A DNA stretch of 37,116 bases from Flavobacterium sp. (GCF_028712645.1 NZ_JAQTPQ010000004.1:1-37116), one strand, 5' to 3'; positions 9,829 to 19,786 are shown, counted from the stretch's first letter. The notes: generated by a model not told the origin, from the letters alone. Made by a program: numbers and translations.

Positions 9829-10524
9829 ATGATACAAGTCAATCAACTTTCAAAAAAATACAACGGAACTACGGTTTTAAAAATAGATTCTTTAGAAATT
9901 CCTAAAGGACAAAGCTTCGGGCTGGTAGGTAATAATGGCGCAGGAAAAACCACTTTTTTCAGTTTGTTGTTGGATTTAATTCAACCTTCAACAGGAAATA
10001 TAATTAACAACGAAGTTCAGGTAAATATTTCTGAAAATTGGAAACCTTTTACATCTTCCTTTCTTGACGAAAGTTTCCTGATTGGTTATTTGACTCCCGA
10101 AGAATATTTTTATTTTATTGGTGATTTGCGCAATCAAAACAAAGCTGATGTTGATTCTTTATTAGCGAAACACGAGGAATTTTTTAATGGAGAAATCCTG
10201 AAAAACAAAAAATATCTTCGCGATTTATCCAAAGGGAATCAAAAGAAAGTGGGAATTATCGCCACACTCATTGGCAATCCAGAAGTGGTGATTCTTGACG
10301 AGCCTTTTGCTAATTTGGATCCAACAACGGTGAACCGATTAAAAAAAATTATCAAAGAACTCGCCGAAAACCCAGATGTTACTGTTTTGGTTTCAAGTCA
10401 CGATTTACAGCATACAGTTGAGGTTTGTGACAGAATAGTAGCCTTAAATAAAGGTGAAATTGTAAAAGATATTCAAACATCAACAGAAACCTTGCAAGAG
10501 TTGGAAACGTTTTTTGCGGTTTAA
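9829..10524 (+). CDS. ABC transporter ATP-binding protein
   Basis: Walker A GNNGAGKTT, signature LSKGNQKKVGI, Walker B VVILDEPFANLDP, H-loop SSHD. Confidence 0.95.
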   Translation: MIQVNQLSKKYNGTTVLKIDSLEIPKGQSFGLVGNNGAGKTTFFSLLLDLIQPSTGNIINNEVQVNISENWKPFTSSFLDESFLIGYLTPEEYFYFIGDLRNQNKADVDSLLAKHEEFFNGEILKNKKYLRDLSKGNQKKVGIIATLIGNPEVVILDEPFANLDPTTVNRLKKIIKELAENPDVTVLVSSHDLQHTVEVCDRIVALNKGEIVKDIQTSTETLQELETFFAV

Positions 10525-10601
10525 ATTTCCATATTTCAAAAAGAAACGTATTTTTACCAGTCATTATACTAAAACCGACTTTTAAAAGTTAAATGAAATA
10601 A

Positions 10602-13385
10602 ATGTTTCCATTGAAAACCAGCACTTACAAACACCTATTTTTTTTAGGATTTTTATTTTTCTTGATAGCTTGTTCTACCAAGAAAGACACTTTTTTGGCT
10701 AGAAAATCACATGCTCTAAGCACAAAATACAACATTTTATTTAACGGAGAAATAGGATTAGACAAAGGAATTGAAGGAATAAAAGCGAATAGCAAAGACA
10801 ACTTTTGGAAACGATTGCCTATCGAAAGAATGCAAATCAATGAGGATTTAGCTGGGGCAGACAAACCAAAAAATACTGATTTTGAACTTGCCGAAGCCAA
10901 AGCCACCAAAGCGATTCAAAAACATTCGATGAACATTGGTGGAAGAGAAAAAAACAGCCAAATTGACGAAGCTTATTTACTGCTTGGCAAGGCTCGTTAT
11001 TATGACCAAAGATTTATTCCTGCCTTAGATGCTTTCAATTATATTTTATACAAATATCCCAACAGTAGCAAGATTTATGAGGCTAAAATTTGGAGAGAAA
11101 AAACCAATATGCGTCTTGGTAATGACGAACAAGTTATAAAAAACATTAGCAAACTATTAGACGAAAAAAAGTTAAAAAATCAAGTTATTGCTAATGCTAA
11201 TGCATTACTTTCAGAGGCTTTTTTAAACATAGAAGAAAAAGACAGCGCTATTTCGAAATTAAAAATTGCTGAAAATTACACTAAAATAAATTCTGAAAAA
11301 GCTAGATATCGTTTTATTCTTGGGCAATTGTATCAGGAATTAGGCAAAAAAGACAGTGCTGTTTATTGCTTTCAATCGGTAATAAATAGGAATAGAAAAT
11401 CCGAAAGGAAATATGTAATTCAGGCTTATGCCAAAAAAGCTGAGCTGTTTGATTATGAAAGTGGAGATAAAAATGCTTTTGTAAAAACATTCGATAAACT
11501 TGCTGCCGATAGAGAAAACCGTCCATTTTTAGATATTATTTATTATGAAACAGGAGTGTTTTATGACAAAAACGACAATCAAAAATTAGCAAAAAAGTTT
11601 TATAATTCTTCCTTAAAAAGCAGATCGACAGATACTTATTTAGAAGCATCGAACTATAGAAATTTAGGAAATATGCATTTTAAAAATGCTGAATATCCTA
11701 TTGCTGCAAAATATTATGACAGCACATTAGTTAAACTTGAAGCTAAAACAAGAGAATTCATTCACATTCAAAAAGTCAGAAAGGATTTAGATGAAGTTAT
11801 TGAATACGAATCTATTGCTACAAGGAATGATAGTATATTAAATGTAGTTTCGAAGTCTGATGCTGATAGAATTTTATACTTTGAAGATTATATTGTTAAG
11901 TTGAAAAAGTCTGATGAAGACAAAAGAATTGCCGAAGAAAAACAAAAAAAGCTTCTTGAAAACATTGACAGGTTCAATAAAATTGGCTCTGACGATCCCG
12001 CTACAAGTGCTCAAGTTTTGGGAAAACAAACAAAAAAACCAGGACTTGCTCCACCTTCATTTGCTGATGCTTCTGCAAAAGCGGCAGCAAGCGTTTTTTA
12101 TTTTTACAATACTTCAACAGTTGCTTTTGGAAAATTAGAATTCAAAAAAAGATGGGGAAACAGGTCTTCAAATGGCTACTGGAGATTACCAAACATCAAA
12201 ATAGAATCTAGTGTTAATGACACTATCAATAGTGATAAATCAATAGCTAATAACAAATTAGCTGACGCAAAAATAATCGAAGTATACACAGTCGATTATT
12301 ATTTAAAACAACTTCCGAAAACACAAGCAGAAATAGACAGTATTGCTAAGGAACGAAATTTTTCCTATTATCAATTGGGAGTTATTTATAAAGAAAAATT
12401 CAAGGAGTATGAATTGGCTAGTAATAAATTGGAACAGTTATTAAAAAACAATCCAGAAGAAAAACTGGTTCTTCCATCGATGTACAATCTGTATAAAATT
12501 TATCAGATTACCGATAACGCTATGGCGGAAGATATGAAAATCAAGATTTCTAGTCAATTTCCGAATTCTCGTTATACACAGATTATCAACAACTCCAACT
12601 CGAATAACGCATTGTCAGGCGGAACACCAGAAGGAGTTTATGACGAATTATATAATCTGTTTCAAGAAGAAAGGTTCGTCTCTGTATTAAACAAAATTGA
12701 TGATCTGATTAATCAATTTTCAGGAGACGAAATTGTATCGAAATTCGAATTGCTAAAAGCAAACACCATCGGAAAACTTCAAGGATTAGAAGCCTATAAA
12801 AAAGCAATGCAAAATGTTGCTGATAATTATCCAAACAGTGAAGAAGGCAAGAAAGCACAAGAGATTTTAACGACTGAAATACCGTCTTTAGAACAAGTTA
12901 GTTTTAACAAAGTTGATACAAAAAAATGGAAAATTTTATATAGAATTAAAGCTTTAGACGATAAAACAGCAAATTCAATAGAAGAAAATATCAATAAATT
13001 TATTACCACTGAAAACCACAAAATTCTAACCTATTCGTGTGATAATTATACCGAAAAAGAAATGTTTATTGTTATTAACGGTATCAATTCAGAAGAATAT
13101 GCAAAGGCAATAGCCAAAACTTTAAATGAAAAATATAAGGTTACTGAACCTGTAATTACAATAACGAATGACAATTACAAAGTAGTTCAAATTAATAAAA
13201 ATATAGAAGAATATTTAGCTCCGCCAAAAGCAGAAGCGGTTCCTCAAACAGCAATTCCTCAATCAGTAATTCCAGAAAAAAGAACCCCAGCTTCAAAAAA
13301 ATCAGAAGCAAAAACACCTCCGGCAGGTATTCAAAACAGGCAGGATAAGAATAATCCAAATCCTAATTCACCTCAAATGAAATAA
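10602..13385 (+). CDS. sprE: TPR-containing lipoprotein resembling gliding/T9SS protein SprE/PorW
   Basis: Lipobox LIACSTKKDT, N-terminal FLARKSHALSTKYNILFNGEIGLDKG, multiple TPR-like repeats. Confidence 0.72.
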   Translation: MFPLKTSTYKHLFFLGFLFFLIACSTKKDTFLARKSHALSTKYNILFNGEIGLDKGIEGIKANSKDNFWKRLPIERMQINEDLAGADKPKNTDFELAEAKATKAIQKHSMNIGGREKNSQIDEAYLLLGKARYYDQRFIPALDAFNYILYKYPNSSKIYEAKIWREKTNMRLGNDEQVIKNISKLLDEKKLKNQVIANANALLSEAFLNIEEKDSAISKLKIAENYTKINSEKARYRFILGQLYQELGKKDSAVYCFQSVINRNRKSERKYVIQAYAKKAELFDYESGDKNAFVKTFDKLAADRENRPFLDIIYYETGVFYDKNDNQKLAKKFYNSSLKSRSTDTYLEASNYRNLGNMHFKNAEYPIAAKYYDSTLVKLEAKTREFIHIQKVRKDLDEVIEYESIATRNDSILNVVSKSDADRILYFEDYIVKLKKSDEDKRIAEEKQKKLLENIDRFNKIGSDDPATSAQVLGKQTKKPGLAPPSFADASAKAAASVFYFYNTSTVAFGKLEFKKRWGNRSSNGYWRLPNIKIESSVNDTINSDKSIANNKLADAKIIEVYTVDYYLKQLPKTQAEIDSIAKERNFSYYQLGVIYKEKFKEYELASNKLEQLLKNNPEEKLVLPSMYNLYKIYQITDNAMAEDMKIKISSQFPNSRYTQIINNSNSNNALSGGTPEGVYDELYNLFQEERFVSVLNKIDDLINQFSGDEIVSKFELLKANTIGKLQGLEAYKKAMQNVADNYPNSEEGKKAQEILTTEIPSLEQVSFNKVDTKKWKILYRIKALDDKTANSIEENINKFITTENHKILTYSCDNYTEKEMFIVINGINSEEYAKAIAKTLNEKYKVTEPVITITNDNYKVVQINKNIEEYLAPPKAEAVPQTAIPQSVIPEKRTPASKKSEAKTPPAGIQNRQDKNNPNPNSPQMK

Positions 13386-13387
13386 AT

Positions 13388-13795
13388 ATGTTCGAATCAA
13401 AACCAAAAAAATATACAGAACTTTTAGGAAAGACGAATAGAATTGTAGAGGGAACAATTATCAAAGGAGATATTATTTCTCAAGCTGACTTTAGGCTTGA
13501 CGGAGAATTAATAGGAAATTTTCAATCGAAAGGGAAAATAGTTATTGGTCCAACAGGAAGTGTTACGGGTGATATTATTTGCAAAAATGCTGATATTGAG
13601 GGTAAATTTAATGGCAAGATTCAGGTTATCGAAATATTGAACGTAAAATCAAAAGCAAGTATTTACGGCGAAGTAACAGTCGGAAAATTATCTGTAGAAC
13701 CGGGTGCTGATTTTAGTGCTTCTTGTATGATGAAGACTAACACAAAAAACCTCAGTTTAAATGAAGGAAAGCCAAGAACCGAAGAAGCAAGCTAA
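13388..13795 (+). CDS. Bactofilin / polymer-forming cytoskeletal protein
   Basis: IVEGTIIKGDIISQADFRLDGELIGNFQSKGKIVIGPTGSVTGDIICKNADIEGKFNGKI repeats. Confidence 0.92.
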   Translation: MFESKPKKYTELLGKTNRIVEGTIIKGDIISQADFRLDGELIGNFQSKGKIVIGPTGSVTGDIICKNADIEGKFNGKIQVIEILNVKSKASIYGEVTVGKLSVEPGADFSASCMMKTNTKNLSLNEGKPRTEEAS

Positions 13796-13994
13796 TAATA
13801 AGTGGCTCGCCTTTATAAATATTCCTATACAAATGGGGGCAATCATTTTTTTGTTCTCCTATTTTGGAAATTGGCTGGACGAAAATTATCCAAATTCGCA
13901 TAATGTATTCGTCAAAATACTGACATTGGTGGGAGTTGCACTTGCCTTTTATAATTTAAACAGACAGTTAAAAGACATCAACAAATCTTCATAA
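13761..13994 (+). CDS. AtpZ/AtpI family protein
   Basis: Short two-TM protein immediately upstream of Fo genes (WLAFINIPIQMGAIIFLFSYFGNWLDE...); overlaps bactofilin 3' end by 35 nt. Confidence 0.8.
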   Translation: MKESQEPKKQANNKWLAFINIPIQMGAIIFLFSYFGNWLDENYPNSHNVFVKILTLVGVALAFYNLNRQLKDINKSS

Positions 13995-14000
13995 ACCTAA

Positions 14001-14399
14001 ATGAATTTAAAAAAATATCAGCCCTTACTTGAGGTTTTAGTGATTTCTCTTTTGTTTTACCTCTCCCACAAACTGTTTTTCATCCTGAATGAAACCAATC
14101 CAAAATTTCAAGATTTCCATTTTCCAATTGAATACATTTATGGTTTTTTCTTTACTTGCTCACTTGTTATTATTCTTATATTGATAAAAGTGAAGGAAAA
14201 AAGTATTGATAATGTAGGCAATACCTTCTTATTAACTACCTGTATCAAGATGGCAATTTCATATACGATTTTGTTGCCAATTTTACAATCTAAAAATTTA
14301 AATAGGGATGTCGAAAAAATTGATTTTTTCATCATTTTTGCCTTGTTTTTAACAATTGAAACCATTGTAACCATAAGAATTTTAAACAATAAGCAATAA
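14001..14399 (+). CDS. Small membrane protein associated with ATP synthase operon (DUF6168-like)
   Basis: 132-aa, about 4 TM segments, between AtpZ/I-like and atpB; family name from recall. Confidence 0.5.
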   Translation: MNLKKYQPLLEVLVISLLFYLSHKLFFILNETNPKFQDFHFPIEYIYGFFFTCSLVIILILIKVKEKSIDNVGNTFLLTTCIKMAISYTILLPILQSKNLNRDVEKIDFFIIFALFLTIETIVTIRILNNKQ

Positions 14400-14445
14400 A
14401 TCGTATTTAAAACGACAATTCTTCCATTTTTTTTTATTTAATGCT

Positions 14446-14475
14446 TTTGGCATATAAATTTAAAATGTACCTTTG
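14446..14475 (+). promoter_or_regulatory. Candidate Bacteroidota promoter for atpB: TTTG-N18-TACCTTTG
   Basis: Matches TTTG(-33)/TAnnTTTG(-7) consensus, about 40 nt upstream of atpB ATG. Confidence 0.6.
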
Positions 14476-14516
14476 CACCCAATTTCAGAAAGTAAAAATT
14501 AAGATATTTAACAGAT

Positions 14517-15689
14517 ATGGTGATTTCAAACAAACCACTTAGATTTATAATAGCAATTTTAATAGCCTGTTTACCAATATTTGGTTTTGCAAACAATCCA
14601 TCAGAAGGTACTCCTGTACAAACTGAAACGACAGTCGTTGCGAATGAAGTTGCTCCAAAAGAAGCTGATGAATCTTCCGAAATTAAAGAACAAATTAAAG
14701 AAGTAATTGGTCATCACGTTCTTGATGGTCACGAATTTTCTCTTTTTGCAGACAAAGAAACAGGAGCTCACTACGGATTTGCATTGCCAATCATTCTTTG
14801 GGATAATGGAGTTCACTTTTTCTCTTCTTCAAAATTCAATCACGGAGAATCAGTTGCCGAATCTAACGGTAACTACTACAAATTACACCACGAAAAAATA
14901 TTCAAATCTGATGCTACAGGAAAAATTCTTGTTGAAGAGATAAAAACAATTAAAGACGGTAAAGAGATTGTTACTGAAAAAGAACTTCAGCCTATTGATT
15001 TGTCAATCACAAAAGGGGTTTTGACAATTATGGTTGTGGCAATGTTGATGTTTTTATTGTTTACCAGTTTAGCAAAATCATATACTAAAAACGGTGGAAT
15101 TTCTTCTGGTTTTGGAAGGCTTTTTGAACCAATTGTATTGTACATTCGTGATGAAATTGCTATTCCTAACATTGGCAAAAAGCACTATAAAAAATATATG
15201 AGCTATTTGTTGACCATCTTTTTCTTTGTTTGGTTTTTAAATATCTTTGGATTGACTCCGCTAGGAATCAACGTTACAGGAAATATTGCAATAACTTTTG
15301 GTCTTGCAATCATCACTTTTATAATCACAAATACTACCGCTAACAAAAATTATTGGGGACACATTTTCTGGATGCCAGGCGTGCCAGTTCCGATGAAAAT
15401 TATTTTGGCTCCAATAGAACTTTTGGGAGTATTTATTAAACCATTTGCTCTAATGATACGTTTGTATGCGAATATTTTTGCAGGACATATTGTATTGATG
15501 AGCTTAATTGGATTAATGTTTATTTTCAAAAATTGGTTGGGAAGTAGTTTGTCCTTTATGTTGTCATTCGCCATTTCAACAATTGAGATATTAGTTGCAC
15601 TGTTGCAAGCTTATATTTTCACAATGCTATCTGCCTTATATTTTGGATCGGCAGTAGAAGAACACGGGCACGAAGAGTCGCACGTTTAA
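14517..15689 (+). CDS. atpB: F1Fo ATP synthase subunit a (with signal peptide and N-terminal extension)
   Basis: C-terminal subunit-a motif (KPFALMIRLYANIFAGHIVLMSLIGL), position in atp operon. Confidence 0.95.
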   Translation: MVISNKPLRFIIAILIACLPIFGFANNPSEGTPVQTETTVVANEVAPKEADESSEIKEQIKEVIGHHVLDGHEFSLFADKETGAHYGFALPIILWDNGVHFFSSSKFNHGESVAESNGNYYKLHHEKIFKSDATGKILVEEIKTIKDGKEIVTEKELQPIDLSITKGVLTIMVVAMLMFLLFTSLAKSYTKNGGISSGFGRLFEPIVLYIRDEIAIPNIGKKHYKKYMSYLLTIFFFVWFLNIFGLTPLGINVTGNIAITFGLAIITFIITNTTANKNYWGHIFWMPGVPVPMKIILAPIELLGVFIKPFALMIRLYANIFAGHIVLMSLIGLMFIFKNWLGSSLSFMLSFAISTIEILVALLQAYIFTMLSALYFGSAVEEHGHEESHV

Positions 15690-15720
15690 TCAGAATGTTT
15701 AATTTTTAATACATATTTTT

Positions 15721-15915
15721 ATGGAAATTCCTAAAATCATTGGAGCAGGATTAGTAGTTATTGGAGCAGGTATTGGTATCGGTAGAATCGGTGGTTCTGC
15801 AATGGATGCTATCGCTCGTCAACCAGAAGCTACTGGAAAAATTCAAACAGCTATGCTTATTGCAGCTGCGCTTATTGAAGGTATTGGTTTTGCAGCTTTG
15901 TTTGCAGTAAACTAA
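15721..15915 (+). CDS. atpE: F1Fo ATP synthase subunit c
   Basis: GAGIGIGRIGGSAMDAIARQPEATGKIQTAMLIAAALIEGIGFAALF. Confidence 0.95.
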   Translation: MEIPKIIGAGLVVIGAGIGIGRIGGSAMDAIARQPEATGKIQTAMLIAAALIEGIGFAALFAVN

Positions 15916-15922
15916 AAAAACA

Positions 15923-15951
15923 AAAAGCTGCAACGGTTGGTTGTGGCTTTT
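15923..15951 (+). terminator. Intercistronic hairpin with U-rich tail (possible partial terminator or processing site)
   Basis: AAAAGCTGCAAC-GGTTG-GTTGTGGCTTTT, 12-bp stem with two G-U wobbles, followed by TGTTTCTT. Confidence 0.6.
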
Positions 15952-15994
15952 GTTTCTTAAATTAAATTAAAAGATTACAATATAAAGATATATT

Positions 15995-16495
15995 ATGGAA
16001 AAGTTAATAAGTGATTTTTCGTTTGGGTTATTCATCTGGCAAACAATAATATTTGTAGGATTGGTTTTGCTATTGAAAAAATTTGCTTGGAAACCAATTC
16101 TTGATGCCGTTAACGAAAGAGAAGAAGGAATTAAAAATGCTTTGCTTTCAGCTGACAATGCTAGAAAAGAGATGCAAAATCTTCAATCTGACAATCAACG
16201 TATTTTGCAAGAAGCAAGAATGGAACGTGATTCTTTATTAAAAGATGCACGTGAAATGAAAGACAAAATGGTTGCTGATGCAAAAAACGAAGCTCAAGCA
16301 CAAGGTTTGAAAATGATCGAACAAGCAAAAGCAGCTATCGAAAGCGAAAAAAATGCAGCTATGGCAGAATTGAGAAAACAAGTTTCTAATTTGTCAATCG
16401 AAATTGCCGAGAAGTTATTAAAAGAAGAACTATCTAACAAAGAAGCTCAAGTAAAATTAGTGGAAAAAATGTTAGGCGACGCTAAATTAAACTAA
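15995..16495 (+). CDS. atpF: F1Fo ATP synthase subunit b
   Basis: N-terminal TM then long coiled coil; operon position. Confidence 0.95.
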   Translation: MEKLISDFSFGLFIWQTIIFVGLVLLLKKFAWKPILDAVNEREEGIKNALLSADNARKEMQNLQSDNQRILQEARMERDSLLKDAREMKDKMVADAKNEAQAQGLKMIEQAKAAIESEKNAAMAELRKQVSNLSIEIAEKLLKEELSNKEAQVKLVEKMLGDAKLN

Positions 16496-16496
16496 T

Positions 16497-17033
16497 ATGT
16501 CAAGTACAAGAGCAGCAATTCGTTATGCAAAAGCTATTTTAGATATAGCAGACTCTAAAAAAGTCGCTTCTGAAGTGAGTGCTGATATGGCATTGATTGC
16601 ATCAACTATAACATCGAATTCAGAATTGAGTTCTTTCATCCAAAATCCGCTAATCGTAACGGAAACTAAAAAGGATGTTGTTTCAGAGGTTTTTGTTTCA
16701 GTAAATGTTGTAACTAAAAGTCTTTTCCAATTACTATTGGAAAACAAAAGATTTGAAATTTTGGACGGCATTGCAGTAGAATATAACAAATTGTTTGATA
16801 TTATGAATGGTGTGGAAGTAGCGAAAGTTACTACAGCTATTCCAATGGATGCAGCTTTGGAAGCTAAAGTTTTGGCTAAAATAGCAACATTTTCATCAAG
16901 CAAAAAAATTACAATTGAAAACACGGTAGACCCTTCAATCATTGGAGGATTTATTTTAAGAATAGGCGACAAGCAATACAACGCTTCCATTGCCGACAGA
17001 TTACAAGTATTAAAGAGAGAATTAAGTAACTAG
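16497..17033 (+). CDS. atpH: F1Fo ATP synthase subunit delta
   Basis: RAAIRYAKAILDIADSKK... C-terminal DPSIIGGFILRIGDKQYNASI. Confidence 0.95.
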   Translation: MSSTRAAIRYAKAILDIADSKKVASEVSADMALIASTITSNSELSSFIQNPLIVTETKKDVVSEVFVSVNVVTKSLFQLLLENKRFEILDGIAVEYNKLFDIMNGVEVAKVTTAIPMDAALEAKVLAKIATFSSSKKITIENTVDPSIIGGFILRIGDKQYNASIADRLQVLKRELSN

Positions 17034-17049
17034 TTATTTATAAATAATT

Positions 17050-18627
17050 ATGGCGGAAATTAAACCTGCTGAGATTTCAGCAATATTAAAAAAGCAAGTA
17101 GAAGGTTTTGAATCTGGTGCTACATTAGAAGAAGTAGGTTCTGTACTTCAAGTTGGGGATGGAATTGCTCGTGTTTACGGACTTTCTAATGTTCAATACG
17201 GTGAGCTTGTAGAATTTGACAATGGTCTTGAGGCTATTGTATTGAATCTTGAAGAAGACAATGTTGGGGTTGTACTTTTAGGACCATCAACAGGAATCAA
17301 AGAAGGTTCTACTGTAAAAAGAACACAACGTATTGCATCTCTAAAAACAGGAGAAGGAATTGTAGGTCGTGTAGTTAACACACTTGGTCAACCAATTGAT
17401 GGTAAAGGACCAATTGCTGGTGAATTATTCGAAATGCCATTAGAAAGAAAAGCTCCTGGAGTTATCTTCCGTCAGCCAGTAACTGAGCCATTACAAACAG
17501 GTATCAAAGCAGTAGATGCAATGATTCCAGTAGGTCGTGGACAACGTGAGCTAGTTATTGGTGACCGTCAAACAGGTAAATCAACTGTTTGTATCGATAC
17601 TATCTTAAATCAAAAAGAATTTTACGATGCAGGAAAACCTGTATTCTGTATATATGTTGCAATTGGACAAAAAGCGTCAACTGTAGCAGGAATCGCTAAA
17701 ATGTTGGAAGAAAAAGGTGCAATGGCTTATACAGTTATTGTTGCTGCAAATGCTTCTGATCCAGCTCCGATGCAAGTATATGCTCCTATGGCAGGTGCTG
17801 CAATTGGAGAATATTTTAGAGATTCAGGTCGTCCAGCTTTAATTGTTTATGATGATTTATCTAAACAAGCTGTTGCTTACCGTGAGGTTTCTCTTTTATT
17901 AAGAAGACCACCGGGACGTGAAGCATATCCTGGAGACGTTTTCTACTTACACTCTCGTTTATTAGAAAGAGCTTGTAAAGTAATTGCTGATGATGATATT
18001 GCTAAAAATATGAATGACTTGCCAGATACTTTAAAAGGTATCGTAAAAGGTGGTGGTTCATTGACTGCTTTGCCAATTATCGAAACTCAAGCTGGTGACG
18101 TTTCTGCATACATCCCAACTAACGTAATTTCGATCACAGATGGTCAGATTTTCTTGGATGGTGATTTGTTTAACTCAGGGGTTCGTCCAGCGATTAACGT
18201 AGGTATTTCTGTATCTCGTGTTGGAGGTAACGCTCAGATTAAATCAATGAAAAAAGTAGCGGGTACATTAAAATTAGACCAAGCACAATACCGCGAATTA
18301 GAGGCGTTTGCAAAATTTGGTTCTGATTTGGATGCTGTTACTTTGAACGTAATTGAAAAAGGAAAAAGAAACGTTGAGATTTTGAAACAAAATCTTAACG
18401 ACCCTTATACTGTTGAAAACCAAACTGCCATTATCTATGCAGGTTCTAAAAACTTGTTGCGTAATGTTCCTGTGAATAAAGTAAAAGAATTCGAAAAAGA
18501 TTACTTGGAATTCTTGAACAACAAAAACAGAGCAACACTTGATGCTTTGAAAGCAGGAAAACTGACTGACGAAATCACAGATGTTCTTGAAACAGTAGCA
18601 AAAGAAGTTTCGGCGAAATATAACTAA
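17050..18627 (+). CDS. atpA: F1Fo ATP synthase subunit alpha
   Basis: [10 protein letters not shown]-loop, strongly conserved alpha subunit throughout. Confidence 0.98.
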   Translation: MAEIKPAEISAILKKQVEGFESGATLEEVGSVLQVGDGIARVYGLSNVQYGELVEFDNGLEAIVLNLEEDNVGVVLLGPSTGIKEGSTVKRTQRIASLKTGEGIVGRVVNTLGQPIDGKGPIAGELFEMPLERKAPGVIFRQPVTEPLQTGIKAVDAMIPVGRGQRELVIGDRQTGKSTVCIDTILNQKEFYDAGKPVFCIYVAIGQKASTVAGIAKMLEEKGAMAYTVIVAANASDPAPMQVYAPMAGAAIGEYFRDSGRPALIVYDDLSKQAVAYREVSLLLRRPPGREAYPGDVFYLHSRLLERACKVIADDDIAKNMNDLPDTLKGIVKGGGSLTALPIIETQAGDVSAYIPTNVISITDGQIFLDGDLFNSGVRPAINVGISVSRVGGNAQIKSMKKVAGTLKLDQAQYRELEAFAKFGSDLDAVTLNVIEKGKRNVEILKQNLNDPYTVENQTAIIYAGSKNLLRNVPVNKVKEFEKDYLEFLNNKNRATLDALKAGKLTDEITDVLETVAKEVSAKYN

Positions 18628-18632
18628 ATATA

Positions 18633-18678
18633 GTTTATTGTTTTTAGTTTATTGTTTGTGGTTCGCCCAACAATAAAC
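18633..18678 (+). other. Intercistronic inverted repeat between atpA and atpG
   Basis: GTTTATTGTT (18633-18642 and 18647-18656) with reverse complement AACAATAAAC (18669-18678). Confidence 0.6.
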
Positions 18679-18708
18679 GGAAAACAACAAACAACAAACA
18701 GCATATAA

Positions 18709-19569
18709 ATGGCAAATTTAAAGGAAATCCGTAATAGAATTACTTCCGTTTCATCGACGATGCAGATTACTGCTGCGATGAAAATGGTTTCTGCAGCAAA
18801 GCTAAAGAAGGCACAAGATGCCATCACAGCAATGCGGCCTTATGCCGAAAAATTAACGGAATTACTACAAAATCTTTCAGCTACTCTTGACGGAGATGTT
18901 GGGGGAGAATTCACAAAACAACGTGAAATCAAGAAAGTATTGGTTGTTGCCATCACTTCGAATAGAGGTTTGTGTGGTGCTTTCAATACCAATGTTATCA
19001 AAGAAGTTAAAAACCGTGCTGATTATTACGCAGGAAAGCAAGTTGATGTTTTTGCTATCGGAAAAAAAGGAAATGATATTTTGACTAAAACGCTTACGGT
19101 TGTAGACAATCAAAGTCACGTTTTTGATGCATTAACTTTTGAAAATGTTACTGTAATTGCTGAGACATTGACTCAGAAATTTGTTACTGGTGAGTATGAC
19201 AAAATAGAATTGGTATACAATCAATTTAAAAATGCTGCAACTCAAATCGTTCAAGTAGAACAATTTTTGCCTTTGGCTCCAATACAATCTGATAAGCCAG
19301 CTTCAACAGGTGATTATATCTTCGAACCTTCAAAAGAAGAAATTGTTTTGACTTTGATTCCAAAATCATTGAAAACACAATTGTACAAAGGAGTTAGAGA
19401 TTCATTTGCATCTGAACACGGAGCGCGTATGACTGCAATGCACAAAGCAACAGACAACGCAACCGAATTGAGAGATCAATTGAAATTAACATACAACAAA
19501 GCACGTCAAGCTGCGATTACTAATGAGATTCTTGAAATCGTTGGTGGAGCGGAAGCTTTGAAAGGATAA
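18709..19569 (+). CDS. atpG: F1Fo ATP synthase subunit gamma
   Basis: MANLKEIRNRITSVSSTMQITAAMKMVSAAKLKKAQ...SNRGLCGAFN. Confidence 0.97.
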   Translation: MANLKEIRNRITSVSSTMQITAAMKMVSAAKLKKAQDAITAMRPYAEKLTELLQNLSATLDGDVGGEFTKQREIKKVLVVAITSNRGLCGAFNTNVIKEVKNRADYYAGKQVDVFAIGKKGNDILTKTLTVVDNQSHVFDALTFENVTVIAETLTQKFVTGEYDKIELVYNQFKNAATQIVQVEQFLPLAPIQSDKPASTGDYIFEPSKEEIVLTLIPKSLKTQLYKGVRDSFASEHGARMTAMHKATDNATELRDQLKLTYNKARQAAITNEILEIVGGAEALKG

Positions 19570-19591
19570 TATTTTTTTTAGAATATATATT

Positions 19592-19621
19592 AAAAAGTCC
19601 CGCAATTGCGGGACTTTTTTT
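19592..19621 (+). terminator. Intrinsic terminator after atpG
   Basis: AAAAAGTCCCGCAATTGCGGGACTTTTTTT. Confidence 0.92.
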
Positions 19622-19778
19622 GCTTTTTGTATTTTATTAAGGATATAAAATTTACATAAAATTGAATTTAACTCAAATTCAACAAATAATTATTGTTAAG
19701 CTCACAATAAATTAACCTTTAAGGTTTTTATTGAGAATTTGTTAATGTACAATTAACATTCACGATTTTCATTAAAAG

Positions 19779-19786
19779 TACTTTTG
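19779..19786 (+). promoter_or_regulatory. Candidate -7 element TACTTTTG for TonB-dependent receptor
   Basis: TAnnTTTG match upstream of ORF 19825; no well-spaced -33 TTTG found. Confidence 0.4.

Noticed and set aside
17050-19569. Deletion of atpD/atpC as a strain-specific anomaly
   Set aside because: Separate location of beta/epsilon genes is a recognised Bacteroidota arrangement.
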